The notes under the pieces are model-generated. The model had not been told where the DNA came from, did no database searches, and saw only the letters and a list, made by a program, of their open reading frames with translations. A program made the position numbers and the translations under genes. A stretch of 64,000 nucleotides of DNA from Eupeodes corollae (taxonomy: Eukaryota > Arthropoda > Insecta > Diptera > Syrphidae), in the NCBI RefSeq assembly GCF_945859685.1, contig NC_079149.1:57058991-57122990 (forward strand), written 5' to 3'. Shown here piece after piece: positions 11,946-24,883 of this stretch (position 1 is the stretch's first letter; every line of letters starts with the position of its first letter).

Positions 11946-12519
11946 TTCGTCTAAGTATAGTCTTAGTATCTACTGGGTCATTTATAACTGAGCTTCGTCT
12001 AAGGCACTGTCTGTTGATAATTTATTCTAATAAGTAGTGTAGTTTATCAGCCAAAAGAGATCAGCGAGCGTTTTTCCAAATTTTGTTTAAAAATATATAC
12101 CCTTTTGGCTCGGGCTCGTCTCCGGTGTCTTTTGGATAATAGTATTTTATTTTGTTTTGGTTGCTCGACAGAAGATTCTCATTATTTAAACTCACTCCTC
12201 TAGTTTTCTACCGTCCACTTAGAATATAAGAATTTTGTTCGTATAAAAGTTTTGTCTTACAATGTAGTATTAAAGATTTATTTGATATTAAAGAGTGATA
12301 TAAAGTCCTTTATTTGGACGTTTACTTACCAAAATAAGCCCAAAGCATATCTCTTCACAAAAAAATGGTGATACAAGTTCATACTTTTTCTCCCAGTAAA
12401 TTTCAATTCGGTCTTAAGTGTTAAATAATGAACCAAACTGGTATCTTATCAAACCTTTACAAAAATTATTTAGCACAACAGTCGTTGTGAAAAATATCAG
12501 TGATTTCTAGAATATAATC
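11946..12519. other. spacer upstream of the RTE copy
   Basis: A short motif, CTTAGACGAAGCT on the - strand, occurs twice (near 11955 and 11995). This may be part of the RTE 5' leader. Nothing else is recognised. Confidence 0.45.
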
Positions 12520-12722
12520 CTGCCAGGGATGTAGAAGACCTACAGTTTTAAGCCAAATGCGAAAGGGTAGTTACAAAAAAATACACAATTCATGACATAA
12601 AATACTCTTGAACCATTTTTCAGTTAATCACAAGAGGATATTAAAACTTAACTGTCAGGTATTAAGACCAAGACCTCTGGTATGACAGTCCACTGTACTA
12701 ACCATTACACCAGCTTAGCCGT
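12520..12722 (-). repeat. tRNA-derived SINE, diverged copy
   Basis: On the - strand it begins with a tRNA-like A-box region (GGTGTAATGGTTAGTACAGT near 12700) and runs into the SINE body as far as the CTGTAGGTC block near 12545. It is more diverged than the copies at 2150 and 27764, and it lacks the 3' tail. Confidence 0.7.
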
Positions 12723-13040
12723 CGGAGGGGACTTGCCCGGGACTTATAACAATACACTTTTCCGTGCAAAGCCGAGCTCTCAAGTATTTCGAATCAATGT
12801 CCTCGGAAAATGTTTTAGAACCTTAAAACTGATCAATAGTTGAAAACTTTACTATCAAAACTTGAAAATGGGGAAGATGCCATCGCATCGGTACATTTGT
12901 CTTTAAATGTGAAAGCGGCTACATAACTTTGCATACACTAACCCAATTTGTTTTCCAAATCCAAGAATTAACAAATTAACAAATCTTCTTATTTTTATCA
13001 ACTCATAATAATAGTTTATTATAAAAGGATATAAAATTGA
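12723..13040. other. spacer between inverted SINE copies
   Basis: About 320 bases without recognisable content, lying between a - strand SINE and a + strand SINE 3' end. Confidence 0.5.
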
Positions 13041-13147
13041 CTTCCATCCCTGCAATGACTCACACAAAGGAATGGTTGAGAGTTGTAAGCCACTAGGCCC
13101 TGATTCTCTACGAACTGTTGGGCCACCTAATTTATTTATTTATTTTA
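13041..13147 (+). repeat. SINE, 3' end only
   Basis: Contains GAATGGTTGAGAGTTGTAAG and the conserved CACTAGGCCCTGATTCTC block. It ends in GGGCCACCTAATTTATTTATTTATTTT, the same tail as the other copies. It is in the opposite orientation to the copy at 12520-12722. Confidence 0.85.
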
Positions 13148-14509
13148 AAATTGACTTTTTCACAAAACATATTTTATCGAGCTTTTAAAATATAAAACTG
13201 TTTATGGAACAAAATATTGGTGATTGTTATAATCCTGGTTTGTCTTTCCAGTGTTATTTTAGAATAGTCAAATTGTGAATTAAAAAAAACCCAAAACCTT
13301 CATTTCCACACTCGCAATTCAACAGTTTTTTTTTTTATAAAATTTCCAATTAAATGTCGCTTTTCTGGTAACACAATAATATTCAAGTACGGAGTCTGAA
13401 TGAAATACTTTTCGTAATAAAGTTTTAACAAAGAACTAAACGATAATAGTATTATACAAAACTTGGATATTGAATTCAATTACACATTCCTTTATACTTC
13501 TGAAAAACATGTTCCACAAATTCCCAATTATCAAAGCCATTTATAACTATGTCGCCGGTTTTTCTAAAACGTTTAACTGCAAAAGAATTGACATCGTTTA
13601 GAAACTCCTTGACTTTGAGTGCATCTTAAATGGAAACAGACTAAATTTCCAACATCATCCGATGATACTCTTAACTACCTATAAACTCCTTTTCTGTTGT
13701 TGTGCAGTTAACGATGCACAAATGTTTCTCCTATCAAAAGACAAAAGTGTTCTGTTTTCGTCCTTGATTCGTCTGTCACCAGATTTTTCGGATATCTTCT
13801 GATTTTTACCGTCATTCTTTTATACTTCATATAATAAGATACATAGAGCTAAAGTTACCCATGATGAGATCGTAAACGAAAAACTTTTATCAGCGACAAT
13901 TTTCGTTTAAGGAAAAACTGAGACAAGCAAAAGTTGAAAAAAAATACCTAATACCGGTTGTATGTAGTTTTCGTTTAGATAAAATAAACGTACCAAATTA
14001 AAAAGGACTTATCTAATTTAAAGAACTTGAGATATGTGTGCGCGTAGTTGTTTAAGAGAGATATTCTTGTATTACTGGTTTTTATTTCTTTGGATGAGTC
14101 AAATCTTTAAACAACACAAAGCCACCAAAAATTGTTGGTGGTTAAAAGTTTTGACATCAACAAATTCAATCAAAATTCCTTGTTTTACTATTTTTCCTGG
14201 TGCATATACAATACATACGTATAGGGCGAAGAATGTTAGCTCAAATCACAGCTCTAGAGGTAGGTAAGGGAATTCTATACAGATATAAGTTTGGAGTTGT
14301 TTTAAGGAAACCACAATGACACAGGGTGGTTTCGGAAATATCATACGTACTGCAAACCACATTTCTTATCGCTGTGAAAAAGTATAGATTTGACTTGATG
14401 TTAGGGCATTAATACAATTTTTAAAAGTGTCTATAACAATTGAAGTATGTTGATTTAAATATTGAAAGGTTGTTAAGGGTCATATCACATAAAGGGCTTC
14501 TTAATAAGG
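13148..14509. other. AT-rich stretch, nothing recognised
   Basis: No supported gene, RNA or repeat. An open frame at 14034-14267 (+) has no family resemblance. Confidence 0.5.
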
Positions 14510-14920
14510 ACTTGACAACTTGCCCAAACGGAGAATGTACGTCACTTCAAATAGTCTATGGGCTTCAAATTCTTCAGTCAGCTTGATATTGTATGGGTGT
14601 ACACCAATATCCTTATGCAAAATATTCCCTAACATGTTCTAAGGGATGCCTTATTCTTGAGAACCCCGGCACCTTTTAATTTACTGATTGTGATAGTTTT
14701 CTAAGGGCGCCTGAATTTCAGCGATATTTTTGATACTTCGAGCAATCTGTTGTTTTACTGACATCAGCCAGTGAATTTGTAGACTTAAATTTTGACACTA
14801 AAATTCTTATGGCATGTCTGTTTATAAGGGCGAGAATATCGACCGAAAATAAGAGTTAACGCTTTTAAAGTTGTGGTCACCGCCTAAAGATTTTGATACA
14901 CAATTTTTGTAATTTTAGAC
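14510..14920 (-). mobile_element. mariner-like transposase fragment
   Basis: Across frameshifts, the - strand shows parts of the N-terminal DNA-binding half of a Tc1/mariner transposase. These are a segment resembling the linker between the two helix-turn-helix units (near 14770), then pieces of GVHPYNIKLTEELKPIDYLK and RRTFSVWA (near 14520-14610). The same LHPYKIQL-ELKP motif precedes the catalytic domain in the DD41D copy at 47986. The catalytic domain and terminal repeats are not found. Confidence 0.6.
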
Positions 14921-16719
14921 CAATTTAATCACTATTATTCAAAGTGAAATTTAATTTAAAAATTTAACAGTTTTTGAAAATTAAGGTATTAACAAAAATA
15001 AAAAGTAGAATTTCGAAAAATCCTTTCTTTACTTTACTTTCTTGCTCGAACTGAAAAAGATTCCAGACGAACCATATACCCAGCCGGAATATGAAATTAA
15101 TGCACACCCTGTTGGGTTAGTATACAATACATATAAAGTATCTTACAACTATATATATAATAACATTACATCTATGTTTGTGTCGCAATTCTTTTGAGTA
15201 ATTGCTATTTCTGCTGCTGCCGCTATTAAAACTTTTTTTTTTATAGCTTACATCAACTATACCCAGAAGTGGTTGGAAGCAAACTTGAATGTCAATTAAC
15301 CCAAATTCCTGCAAGGCAGATTACTCTTGCCTTCTAAAGGAAAACTAACTAAACCGAACTAGACAATAAAGACACAGACATACCATCATCAGAAAACTCC
15401 TTTCACCTTAACCCCTCTTCCACCATTGCTACTGCCGCCATCATACCTCGCCATTGTCGTCGTCATCGTGGTTGTCTCGACACCACAATCTTGAAGATCT
15501 TGAAGACACCCAGCCTTTTGTCTTGGTATATATATGTAGAATTTCGCATTGGAATGCACTTTCTAAGTTTGATGATGCAAGGGTATAACCAAGCAAAATT
15601 TTAAAATAAGTTTAAGAACAATTTTTACCTCCCGAAATCCTGTCAGATAAAAGCTATACCTTCCTTTGCTAACACAGATATACTAATGCTACCTTTATGT
15701 ATGGGAAATGCAGAGAAGAATGACACAATCTTCTACGGCTCAAGTGACAACCAGATAATCCTAACTGAAATGCAAGAACCTATACTTATATCTACATCCT
15801 TACATTAATCGAGGCAAAGTGTAAGGTAGGTATAAGGTCTATAACATAGAGACAGAGAGGAATACCCCCACTAGCAGTTTTCTTCCAGGAAACCAAGTGT
15901 AGTATAGGTACCTACAGGAGATGTCTTAGTTTCTGGAGATATGCTATTCCTCATTGCGGAGCTGGATTCGCACTGAATTATGCAGGAGTTTTAAAGATGA
16001 CAGAGTTAACTTTATACATGAATTTAGCTATAGAATTAAGTCTATATGTACATACATAGATATATTTGCAAAATGTAGGAAAGATAGGCTTAGGAGTAAA
16101 ACGGAAGTGAAACATACCTATAACGGTTACCGTTACTGGTAGCGCGTGCGGGTGCGGGTGCAAGTGCAAGTGTAACGCCATTTGCTTTTTACATCTTATG
16201 CGACAAACCTTAAGGGTTGTATTTAAGTTTTAAGGTTTTAATTTAATTTGTCTACTATTGAGTGCTTTTTGAAAATTTACTTAAAATGAGGAAATGAAAA
16301 TGTATATTTTAAGGTAGGTAGGTACCTACTACTATTAATGGCAGTGCTCAGCACAGCGAAAGAATACATGAGGTGAGATTTCATGCAGTCGCGGTCTATA
16401 GTATATATTTTTTTAAATTTTCCATGTAAAGAAGATTTATAAATATTAAGTATTATAAAACAATATGGATTATAGGGTTTTCCGAAAGGAAGGGGTTGAT
16501 TTTGACAGCTCTTGGCGGCCATATTGCTTTATATAGTTTCTTCCAAAGCAACTTCTTTTAATCAGCCACTTAAGACAAATCATCATAGCAAGTTAATGTG
16601 TCAATCAACACGAAGAAAAGACCAAAACAAACGACCATATGCAGCAGGTTGTATTCGGTAATTGGATTTTGGAGCATATGTAGGTTGATCCCAGTTTTGG
16701 TCGAAAAATCAATAAACAA
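14921..16719. other. spacer with a short GC-richer tandem repeat
   Basis: No gene is supported. A GTGCGG/GTGCAA hexamer repeat lies at 16141-16172. Around 16619-16712 there is a loose inverted repeat (GACCAAAAC ... GTTTTGGTC) with CATATG motifs inside. Confidence 0.5.
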
Positions 16720-16975
16720 TTATTCTTGCTGAATTTTATCATCATTTACCATTTCGTCGGGTTTTAGTAACTGTTCTAGTGGATCCATTATCTCAATTCT
16801 ATCTTCATCGATGTCTTCGAAATCGTATTTTTCTAAACTTATTTTCTTGTCTGGATCAAAATCTGGATTATCATAGTCAGCATAGAATGAATCAACCTCA
16901 TCATATTTGTTGTAATATATGTCAAGTATGGCTTCTGATGCTATAGTTCCCTTTCTTATTCATTAGCTTTGTTTT
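16720..16975 (-). CDS. orphan acidic open frame, possible exon of unknown gene
   Basis: The - strand is open for about 83 codons, ending with TAA at 16720-16722. It does not look like random AT-rich sequence: it is strongly acidic, with segments such as YNKYDEVDSFYADYDNPDFD, KYDFEDIDEDRIEIMDPLEQ and LLKPDEMVNDDK. No good ATG starts this frame. An upstream TGA closes it near 16975, so it would have to be entered by splicing; AG acceptors lie near its 5' edge. I do not recognise the family. It could be the last exon of an uncharacterised gene, or an internal piece of a transposon protein. An upstream exon on the - strand should lie to the right, before or inside the LOA element at 17187. Confidence 0.35.
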
Positions 16976-17186
16976 AACGTTACAATAGTCTATCCAAGTT
17001 TGATTCTAAGAAGAAGTAATAGTAACATTGCTTAACTATTACTAACTACTACTAGCTTTACCAAATGTAATCGGTTAAAAGTTAAAAGGGTTATGGTGAC
17101 AATGAAATTTTTCTTTAAAAATGGCTATTTCTTATTTGCTTGTGTGGCACGCTGTGCTGGCTTGGTAAAAATGAATATCGTCTACA

Positions 17187-19950
17187 TTACCATCCTCCAA
17201 ATTCGGTAAGTAGGTAGAAATATACAGTACAAACCGCAACAATCCTGGCTTGCCTTGGCCTGCATAGAAGATCGTTTATATATAATATACATATAATGCA
17301 GTTGGGTAAATTGCTCCACCTTCGGTTTGATTCAGTTTGGTAGATAGACAAGATTTTACCCTTCATAGCACCAAGAGTAATGTTAACCATTTCCGCAAGT
17401 GAGCTATAAAGGCCCGATCCTTGCCTGGCTAGCTCGTCAGCCCGTTCATTTCCCACGATACCACTATGCCCCGGAACCCAGATCAGGGTGACACCGAGGT
17501 TAATATTCAGGTTCGCAAGCTCATCGTGACATTGCTGGACCAATTTAGATGAGGATATGGCCGAGTTAATGGCTTTGACAGCTGCCTGACTTTCTGTAAA
17601 AATAGCCACATTTCGGTTTTGGTTTGCGTTTTGTTTAAGTATCTTACATGCCTCCCTTATTGCCAGCAGTTCAGCCTGAAAAACGCTATCAAAGTTAGGA
17701 AGCCAGAAGAGTTTGGCTACATTTAGGGACTCAGAAAAGATCCTAGAACCAACTCTGCACTCCATCTTTGAGTCTTCAGTAAAGATGGTTGTATCGAAGC
17801 CTATCGACACGATGTCATCCTCCCAATCTTCTCTCGATGGGAAAATAACTTCAAAACCCTTACTAAGGTTCAAAGTAGGAGTGCAGTAGTCAGTGTCTAC
17901 CGAGATAATATCTGAGGGCATCAATTTCGTTGTGTTGCTGTGACCATAAGGTTCTGACAACCAGCTATTTGATTCCTTCAGCCTAATAGCGCTGCAGGAA
18001 ACTATGTATTTAATAAAAAGGTCGATTGGTAGAAGATCCAAAATAACGTTTAAGGCGTCCGTTGGGCAAGTACGCATGTCCCCTGTGGTGCCCACGCAAG
18101 CTGTTCTCTGAACCTTCTTTAGCCTATTAATATTATTGGCTTTGCTAAGAGCAGTTTTACTTTGGTTAACTCCTAGTCCACAACACGTGGCCCAGCTGCT
18201 TACTTTCTTCAAAGCTGACTCCGTGATTTCACTAATCACAGAGGTGTACTTTCCCAACACCATTAGCACCAAATCATCCTCATAAGCTACCGCCTGCACT
18301 CCACATCTCTCTAATTAAACGAGAATGGTATCCATGACCAGAAGCCATAGAAGAGTCGAAAGGACACCATCCTGGGGTGTTTCCCTTTTCACGTGTTTTG
18401 TTGCGATTGTATTGTATAGAGTGGCTCAAATCTTCCTACCACTGAACATGGAAATAATCCATTCTCGAATGAAGTCTTCTACACAGAACTTAACGAGCGA
18501 TTCTTCTATGGATTCTGTAAGGACGTTGTTAAAAGCACCTTCTATGTCTAGGAAGGTGGCAAGAGTAAATTCTTTATAATGGATTGTTTGTTCTGCAGTT
18601 CGCACTACCTCATGGAGGGCAGTCTCCGTAGATTCGCCCTTAAGATAAGCATGCTGAGAGCTTTCGAGAGGTCGTCCAACTAGGATTTCTCTAATATGGT
18701 AATCAAGAATGCGCTCCAAGGTTTTAAGCACATGCCTGGGGATTTATATGGAGAAAAAGTATTGATGGCCCACAAAATATTTCCTCTGGTTATAACAGAA
18801 TTGACTTGTTCCACATGAGCTATGTTTAGCTCTGTGGTTTCAAGCGGTTCGGGGTTATCACTCTCGCAACCCGAAAGTGGTCTTCATCAGTAGCTCAAGA
18901 GATTCGGCTGGAGAGGCTGTCCAGGTTCCATCAGGGTTTTTTAAAAATGGGGGATTACAATGTTCCTTCGATAAAACTTTGCTGAGTCTTGCGGAGTCCT
19001 TTATGTCTTCGATTGATTGACAGTATTCTCTCCAGCCTTTTCTTTTGGCTGATGACAGGGCTTGCTTGTAAATTTTAAGAGAATCTTTATACGGTTGGTA
19101 AAACTTATGTTTGTGGCAGATATTGAAAATTGTCCTTGTCATTTTCCTAAGAATCGACAGTTATTCATTCCACCACGAAGGAAGGGTTTTACGGCTGAAT
19201 TTCGTCCAGTCAGTTCTTTTGGGATTTCTGTAAGGCGGAGGGTTTTTCGACTCGAAATTAATTTGAAAAAGAATCCACTTGTGATCCGAAAACGAATTCA
19301 AAGGGGAAACTCTTCAATTCTCCACTAATAAATTACGGTTGTTTACTAAAGTAACATCAAGCATATCCTCCCATCCATCATAATTTTCCGAGCTCGGAAA
19401 GACGAAAGTGGTAGTATTGCCTCTGTTACAAATGGTCATATTATTTTCAATAATAATATCAGAAAGTAATTCACCTCGTTCGTTGATCTCAGAACTTCTC
19501 CAAAGGGTATGCCAAACATTTGCGCCGCCTCCGATCTGAAGGTTTGCCTTTTAAATGTTAGCTTCGGTTATGATTTTCCACACCTTTGCACACCTTTGAT
19601 TTTGCATTATGGGCAGATTAAAAAGAGGCCAACAGCAAACCCTGTATATTATTATCTTCAAATCTGACAACTGTCAGATCGAGAGTGCTTAAATGTGGAC
19701 ATAAAAACTTTTTAAATGTTTCTTAGCTAAAATACAAGTTCTGGGATTACCTTGGTCTTGATCTGCGGTTTTATAAAAGAGGTCGTATTAGTTGTCTTGA
19801 AGGCCTCGCACCTTGGGGCTGTTTATCCACGGTTCTTGGATAACGCCAATGTCGAAGTTTTATTCCCTAAGGAAAACCTTCAGATTATCTGAAGCGCACT
19901 TAGAGTGCTTCAGATTTTGCTTCTGAAGACCGCGGATGTCCAAACTCGGT
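17187..19950 (-). mobile_element. LOA-type non-LTR retrotransposon, long defective copy
   Basis: On the - strand, an apurinic-type endonuclease begins near 19945 (NFDIGVIQEPWINSPKVRGL near 19840, ANVWHTLWRSSEINERGELL near 19520). A linker follows (19142-18858, AKRKGWREYCQSIEDI). The RT comes next: LESSQHAYLKGESTETALHE and TFLDIEGAFNNV near 18550, and a GGVLSP-like box broken by a frameshift near 18370. The catalytic box reads YEDD instead of YADD (near 18285). About 100 residues are missing after KTAL (near 18145), where the frame jumps to NRLKKVQRTACVG. RNase H follows, with EDSKMECRVGS for the usual DGSK, FQAELLAIREA, FTESQAAVKAI and WVPGHSGIVGNERADELA (near 17440). The 3' end is lost. Confidence 0.88.
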
Positions 19951-22900
19951 AACACAAATAATTAATCATAACATGATGGTTTGGCAATCACTTCACCTTA
20001 GGAGTTGCACAAAATAAATTTTCGTAAGAATAAGGTCCAATCACACCGTCCGTCTGTGTCCAGTGAAAAAACCTCACCGAATAGTGACACATTTTCAACA
20101 ATTATTTTAAGATCTTTTAAGCTCCAAGTTTGACAATTCTACTTATTGATGTACTCTACAAAGATAAAGTGTGCCTCATTAGTGATCTATTTGATACATT
20201 TCATGGACCTTAACAGCAAAGATACGACGCTCGTTACTGGCCATGGGTTGGCTTGAGTGCTTGTGTTAATTAAACTTTAAAAGCCTTAAAACCGATTAGT
20301 ATGTCCTTATGCAAAATACGTAGTAATAATATGATGCCTGTTAATCGATGGACCTGGGTTTTCGTCAACACTAATGGCGAATATTTTTCGTTATACGTGT
20401 TTTTTTTTGAGATTATGTCACTACTATTCTTGAATTTTTGTTCTTTGAAATTTCTATAAAATAATCAAACATAGGTTGTAGGTTTTCCAATATTGTGATT
20501 TAATTATGAAATAATATCTTATAAATAAGCTTTCTTGTTCGTTAATTTCTATGCTCGTAATATTAATTAATTATGTGTTGGAAGTAATGAATATAATCTC
20601 TAGACTATTGATAAATTAATGAGGTATTCTGATATAAGAAATAGATACATGAGCTATACCAAAATTGTAAAATAAATTAGTGCCAGTCGTGGATCTCAAA
20701 TAGTTTCACCTCCAGCATTTAAAGATTTTATTACACAATTCAAGAGTATTTTATTTGTTTTATACTCAACTCATGGTACGACGATACATTTTGTTAAAAT
20801 ACAACAAAAAATTTCATCATGGCCACTCTTATTATAGGTATGCTTACTTTTATACTTTATTTGATTAGCGTATATGAAGTTTGATTGGCTGCCATTTTGA
20901 GATCCTTCTATTATACGATTAAAAACGAACAAAGGAATTCGACAACATGATGGTTGATGGATGCTGTCATAGACGTATAATTATGATGTCCTCTATGTTA
21001 ACACCTACGGAGATGACCATTATGCACATTTAATATGTACCTGCTCTTAAAAGCTTTTTATTATAGAGTGAATTATTCTGAAGCCTATTCCAGATAGATA
21101 TAGTTACAAAAAGCAGCATTGCATATGATTCAGGGATAACCAATGGTAGTCTCTCAAATATAAATGTCAACAAATCCTAAAGAATTCAACTTAATAGCCT
21201 CATAAACATATAAACTTACATATTTATATCCATATAACGTCTAGAACTACCAACTATGCTTCGTAAATTTGTATATTAAGTTAAACTCTATAAGAGCGGA
21301 AAGTTTTAAACTTTTGTACATTTATAAACAACCCATACCCTTTAAGCATTTTGAAGAAATTAAGCAGCCCCATAAATTCCATGTGTCTTTGAAGTATCTC
21401 AAAAGTACGTCATAAAGGTTAAAAGCCTCATTTCACTTCCAAACTTCCTTTTACCTTTAGATACACATATATGTATGTATCTAGGACTTCGTTTACTTTA
21501 TACATCTACCCATATAAACATTCGTTAATACACAATCCAAATAAGTTTTGTTACTTTCAAAACAGCTTAACCTTCTTGTGTATCCCTTATTTTGCCTTCG
21601 AACTTTAGCGCACAAACAGCACATGTGGCACATCCTTAATCAGCACCTACTTGAAAGAGCCAGAGCTCCTTTGATTGCCGCAGTGAAAATTTCTTCGAGC
21701 ACTCTATATGGAAAGATCATTTAAAACGAATTTCTCAAGCATTCCTCTATACAGCTAACACATTTTGTCCGTAATGTACCGCTCTACCTACACCTACCTA
21801 CACATTACAAATTGATGGCAGACGGAAACTTAAATATGGCGTATCACAGCCAAGAATGTAGCTTTATATGGAAGTGGATATGAAGGAGCGGAGGTGTGAG
21901 CAATTGCACAGTTATAACAACTTCCTTAAATATTTCGCAAAGGTACACCCACACGAAGCCTATAACTTCTCACAGCTTTTCCACCTTACTACGGTGCTGG
22001 GTCGGTCTTTATAGGTTCTAGAGCTAGAGCCGCACTGTCGATTTTATTTCCCAAGATCTCCCTCCATATAGGAACACTCAAGAATGTATTTGTACTTTAC
22101 AACTTTTAGTTAAAGCAATTTCTCACAATTAATATGTGAGTGTTCCTAACATGTTATACGATCCAAAGTTTCATGTGAAACATCGGATGATGGCTCACTC
22201 TGTATTCCATAGAACGATATTAATGTTTTCGAAAAGAGGGACGGAAATAGGCCAAATAGTGGCGGGCAATGGACTTTATGATGTTGCCACTCCACTGCCA
22301 CATGCCATGCGAATACCTATACCACACAGTTTTTGCCATTTGCCATGTTCGAAATTAATGACTTGCCTTGCCACCAATGGAATTCACATTTAACACTCTA
22401 CTTAGTGCAGAAACAGAAAAGGGTTTCCATATCCTGAACTGACTGGGGTCTTCCTTCACATACGCAACGCAACGTATTCGTATATTGCACGAATTCAGCT
22501 TCTCGTTTCGTTCGTTCGTATAAAGGGGATGATATGTGAAGCCATTAAAAACGTCGTCCTCGGACTCACGTTCTGCTTGATATGATGATGCAGTGGGGTG
22601 ATTTTGATGATTTGCAGTTGGAACGTGATTTTCAAATCATCCATCCAATATAACTTTTCATCTACAATTGTTGGTACATACATGTGTTTATGTAGCTATG
22701 AATGTAGGTTATAGTTTGATGTAGGACAGTCAAGTTGATGATGGGTAGGGCTTTCGCGGTTCTTATAGATGGAGACCGCGGATAGACCGATAAAATCATA
22801 CATAGGCATCATCTCACCAGGTTAACGGAGCAATTGTAATTGCAATTAATAAAACTCAAATGTGTAGTCAAACTCGTGTAATGGCAGAATTTCGATTCGA

Positions 22901-23339
22901 CTTTTAGCTGTCACTTTCAAAATTTTCCATTTGTGATGCGTTTCTATGAGTTAAAACTGTAAATTCATGGCAAGTGCTTAAATATAATAAAAATACAAAA
23001 GAAGTAGTCCAGAACAATTGCGTCTTAAATCATTCAGTGGCCCTGGTATAACACAATACAAATTTTACAACATGAATGAGGATTATTGTGGATACTTGCT
23101 TGAAGTTTGAAACTTAATAATTATAAGTTTTGAAAATATAAAAGTTTAAAACAAAATCCAAAAAAAAAAACAGTTTTCTTTTGTAATTCGTCACAATTCA
23201 TACACCAACAATGTACTTTTAAGTTCTGTCAATCTTCTTTCAATATCGAAAACTTTTGGGATTTTTAATCCTAAGAATATCTGTTAACATCTTTTTAAAA
23301 AAGTAACCATAGAATTGTTGAACTACATATTTAAAAAAG
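19951..23339. other. long stretch without recognised features
   Basis: About 3.4 kb, AT-rich, with no supported gene. The first ~100 bases may still belong to the LOA element's 5' end. An open frame at 22136-22393 (+) is GC-richer than its surroundings but matches nothing I know and lacks exon neighbours. Confidence 0.5.
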
Positions 23340-23544
23340 AAGAATAGAAGCTGGCATGCGACCCAAACTGATAACTTCTCATCCCGTCTGTTGATTTATC
23401 TTGTTTAAAAGTTTGTAGGTTTTCGTGTTTTGTTAAAAAAGTTGTCAGTTATATTATTCTTAGAAATTTAAAAATTATCAACAATATTTTGAATATAATG
23501 AAATAGTTTGATTTGAAAAAAATTTATTTTTTAACAAGATCTAT

Positions 23545-24828
23545 AGTCTAATAGTCGTTATGGAGCTGGCGTATGGTGGACCGCACTGGACAAGATGGTA
23601 AATCTAAATAAGCTCATCAAAGTCCAGCGGTCAGCAGGTATGTGCATCAAAGGAGCACTTCGCACAACACCAACCGCAGCACTGGAAGTGCTTTTAAACC
23701 TAACACCTCTTGACATCTTCGCCAAAAAGGTGGCTGCCAACTCATGTGTAAGGATTAGAGCCACCTCTCAATGGACCAGTAACAATACTGGACATACTAC
23801 TATTCTAGACAGTTTCAGATCTATCCCAGATCGCTTAGACTATACCACCCCAAAAATGGTATTTGGTAAAAGCTTCCATGTGTCCATCCCTTCAAGATCC
23901 TCCTGGGGAGAAGAGAGACCCCTGGAAGACGATGAGGCACACTTCTATACTGACGGTTCAAAGACCGATCACAGAGTTGGAAGTAGTATCTTTTCAGAAT
24001 AACTGAATCTCAGTCTATCCTTTAGACTTCCCAATCAATGTAGTGTATTCCGGGCCGAAGTAATGGCGATTAAAGAAGCACTATCCTAGCTCAAAGAAAA
24101 CGTTATATCTTGTAAGAATATACGAATCTTCTCAGACAGCCAGGCCGCTCTTAAATCTCTCGCGTCTGTCTCCACAAACTCTCAAACAGTCCACGATTGT
24201 CGATCATCTCTGCATGAGATGACGGAACAGTTTCACATTCACCTCATTTGGGCCACAGAGACATTCCGGGAAATTGTTAAGCCGATGAGCTCGCCAAAAA
24301 CGGAACAATTCTGCCTGATATTAGACAAAAACAGAACATAGGAACACCACTTGCTACATGCAAATATCTTCTCAAGCAATATGCTCTAGAAACAGCAAAT
24401 GCTAGATGGTCACAAAGTACCACCTGCCTACCAACCAAGCAAATATGGCCAAGTATTGACTTAAAACGGTCAAAAAGCTTGATATCACTGAGCAGACAAA
24501 GTATAAGCTCTACAATTGGAGTAATAACGAGACACTGCCTCATAGGTAGACATGCTCTGAGGCTAGGGGTCTACACAAATGACTTCTGTAAAAGCTGCAT
24601 GGACGAGGAGGAAGAGGAAACGGTCCAACACCTTCTAGGTAATCCCTTCTTCGATAACACCAGTGAACTGGCAACGATTGACACAAAACTAACTTTCTTA
24701 AAAGTACAAAACGGTTTGTTTAAATTTATTACTCTTCCATGAGTAACCTCATTAGTGGTATCACAATGGACCCTTGAGGTCTACGTGCGTTAATGACATC
24801 TGGACAGCAACTCCAGCCTAACCTAACC
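23545..24828 (+). mobile_element. LOA-type non-LTR retrotransposon, 3' fragment (second copy)
   Basis: This is the counterpart of 879-2146, with RNase H retained. It starts near the end of the RT (GTATGGTGGACCGCACTGG), then IKVQRSAGMCIKGALRTTPT and an RNase H with FYTDGSKTD (near 23950), FRAEVMAIKEA and FSDSQAALKSL. The last RNase H block is degraded. A tail (CKSCMDEEEEETVQHLLGNP, near 24610) precedes the 3' end at CCAGCCTAACCTAACC (24813-24828). There are several stops. Its 5' truncation point and its tail both abut pieces of the interspersed repeat, so it inserted into that repeat. Confidence 0.87.
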
Positions 24829-24883
24829 TTCTGTATCTTTCTTCATTATTACCTGCTTCTGTATCTTTCTTCATTATTACCTG
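24828..24883. repeat. 28-base unit repeated twice
   Basis: The unit starting CTTCTGTATCTTTCTTCATT occurs at 24828-24855 and again at 24856-24883 without a gap. It resembles part of the interspersed repeat (the CTGCATCTTT...CATTATTATCTG block) and begins where the LOA tail ends. Confidence 0.85.

Noticed and set aside
22136..22393. 85-codon open frame (+) in a slightly GC-richer patch
   Set aside because: No family resemblance and no splice or promoter context; chance openness is likely.
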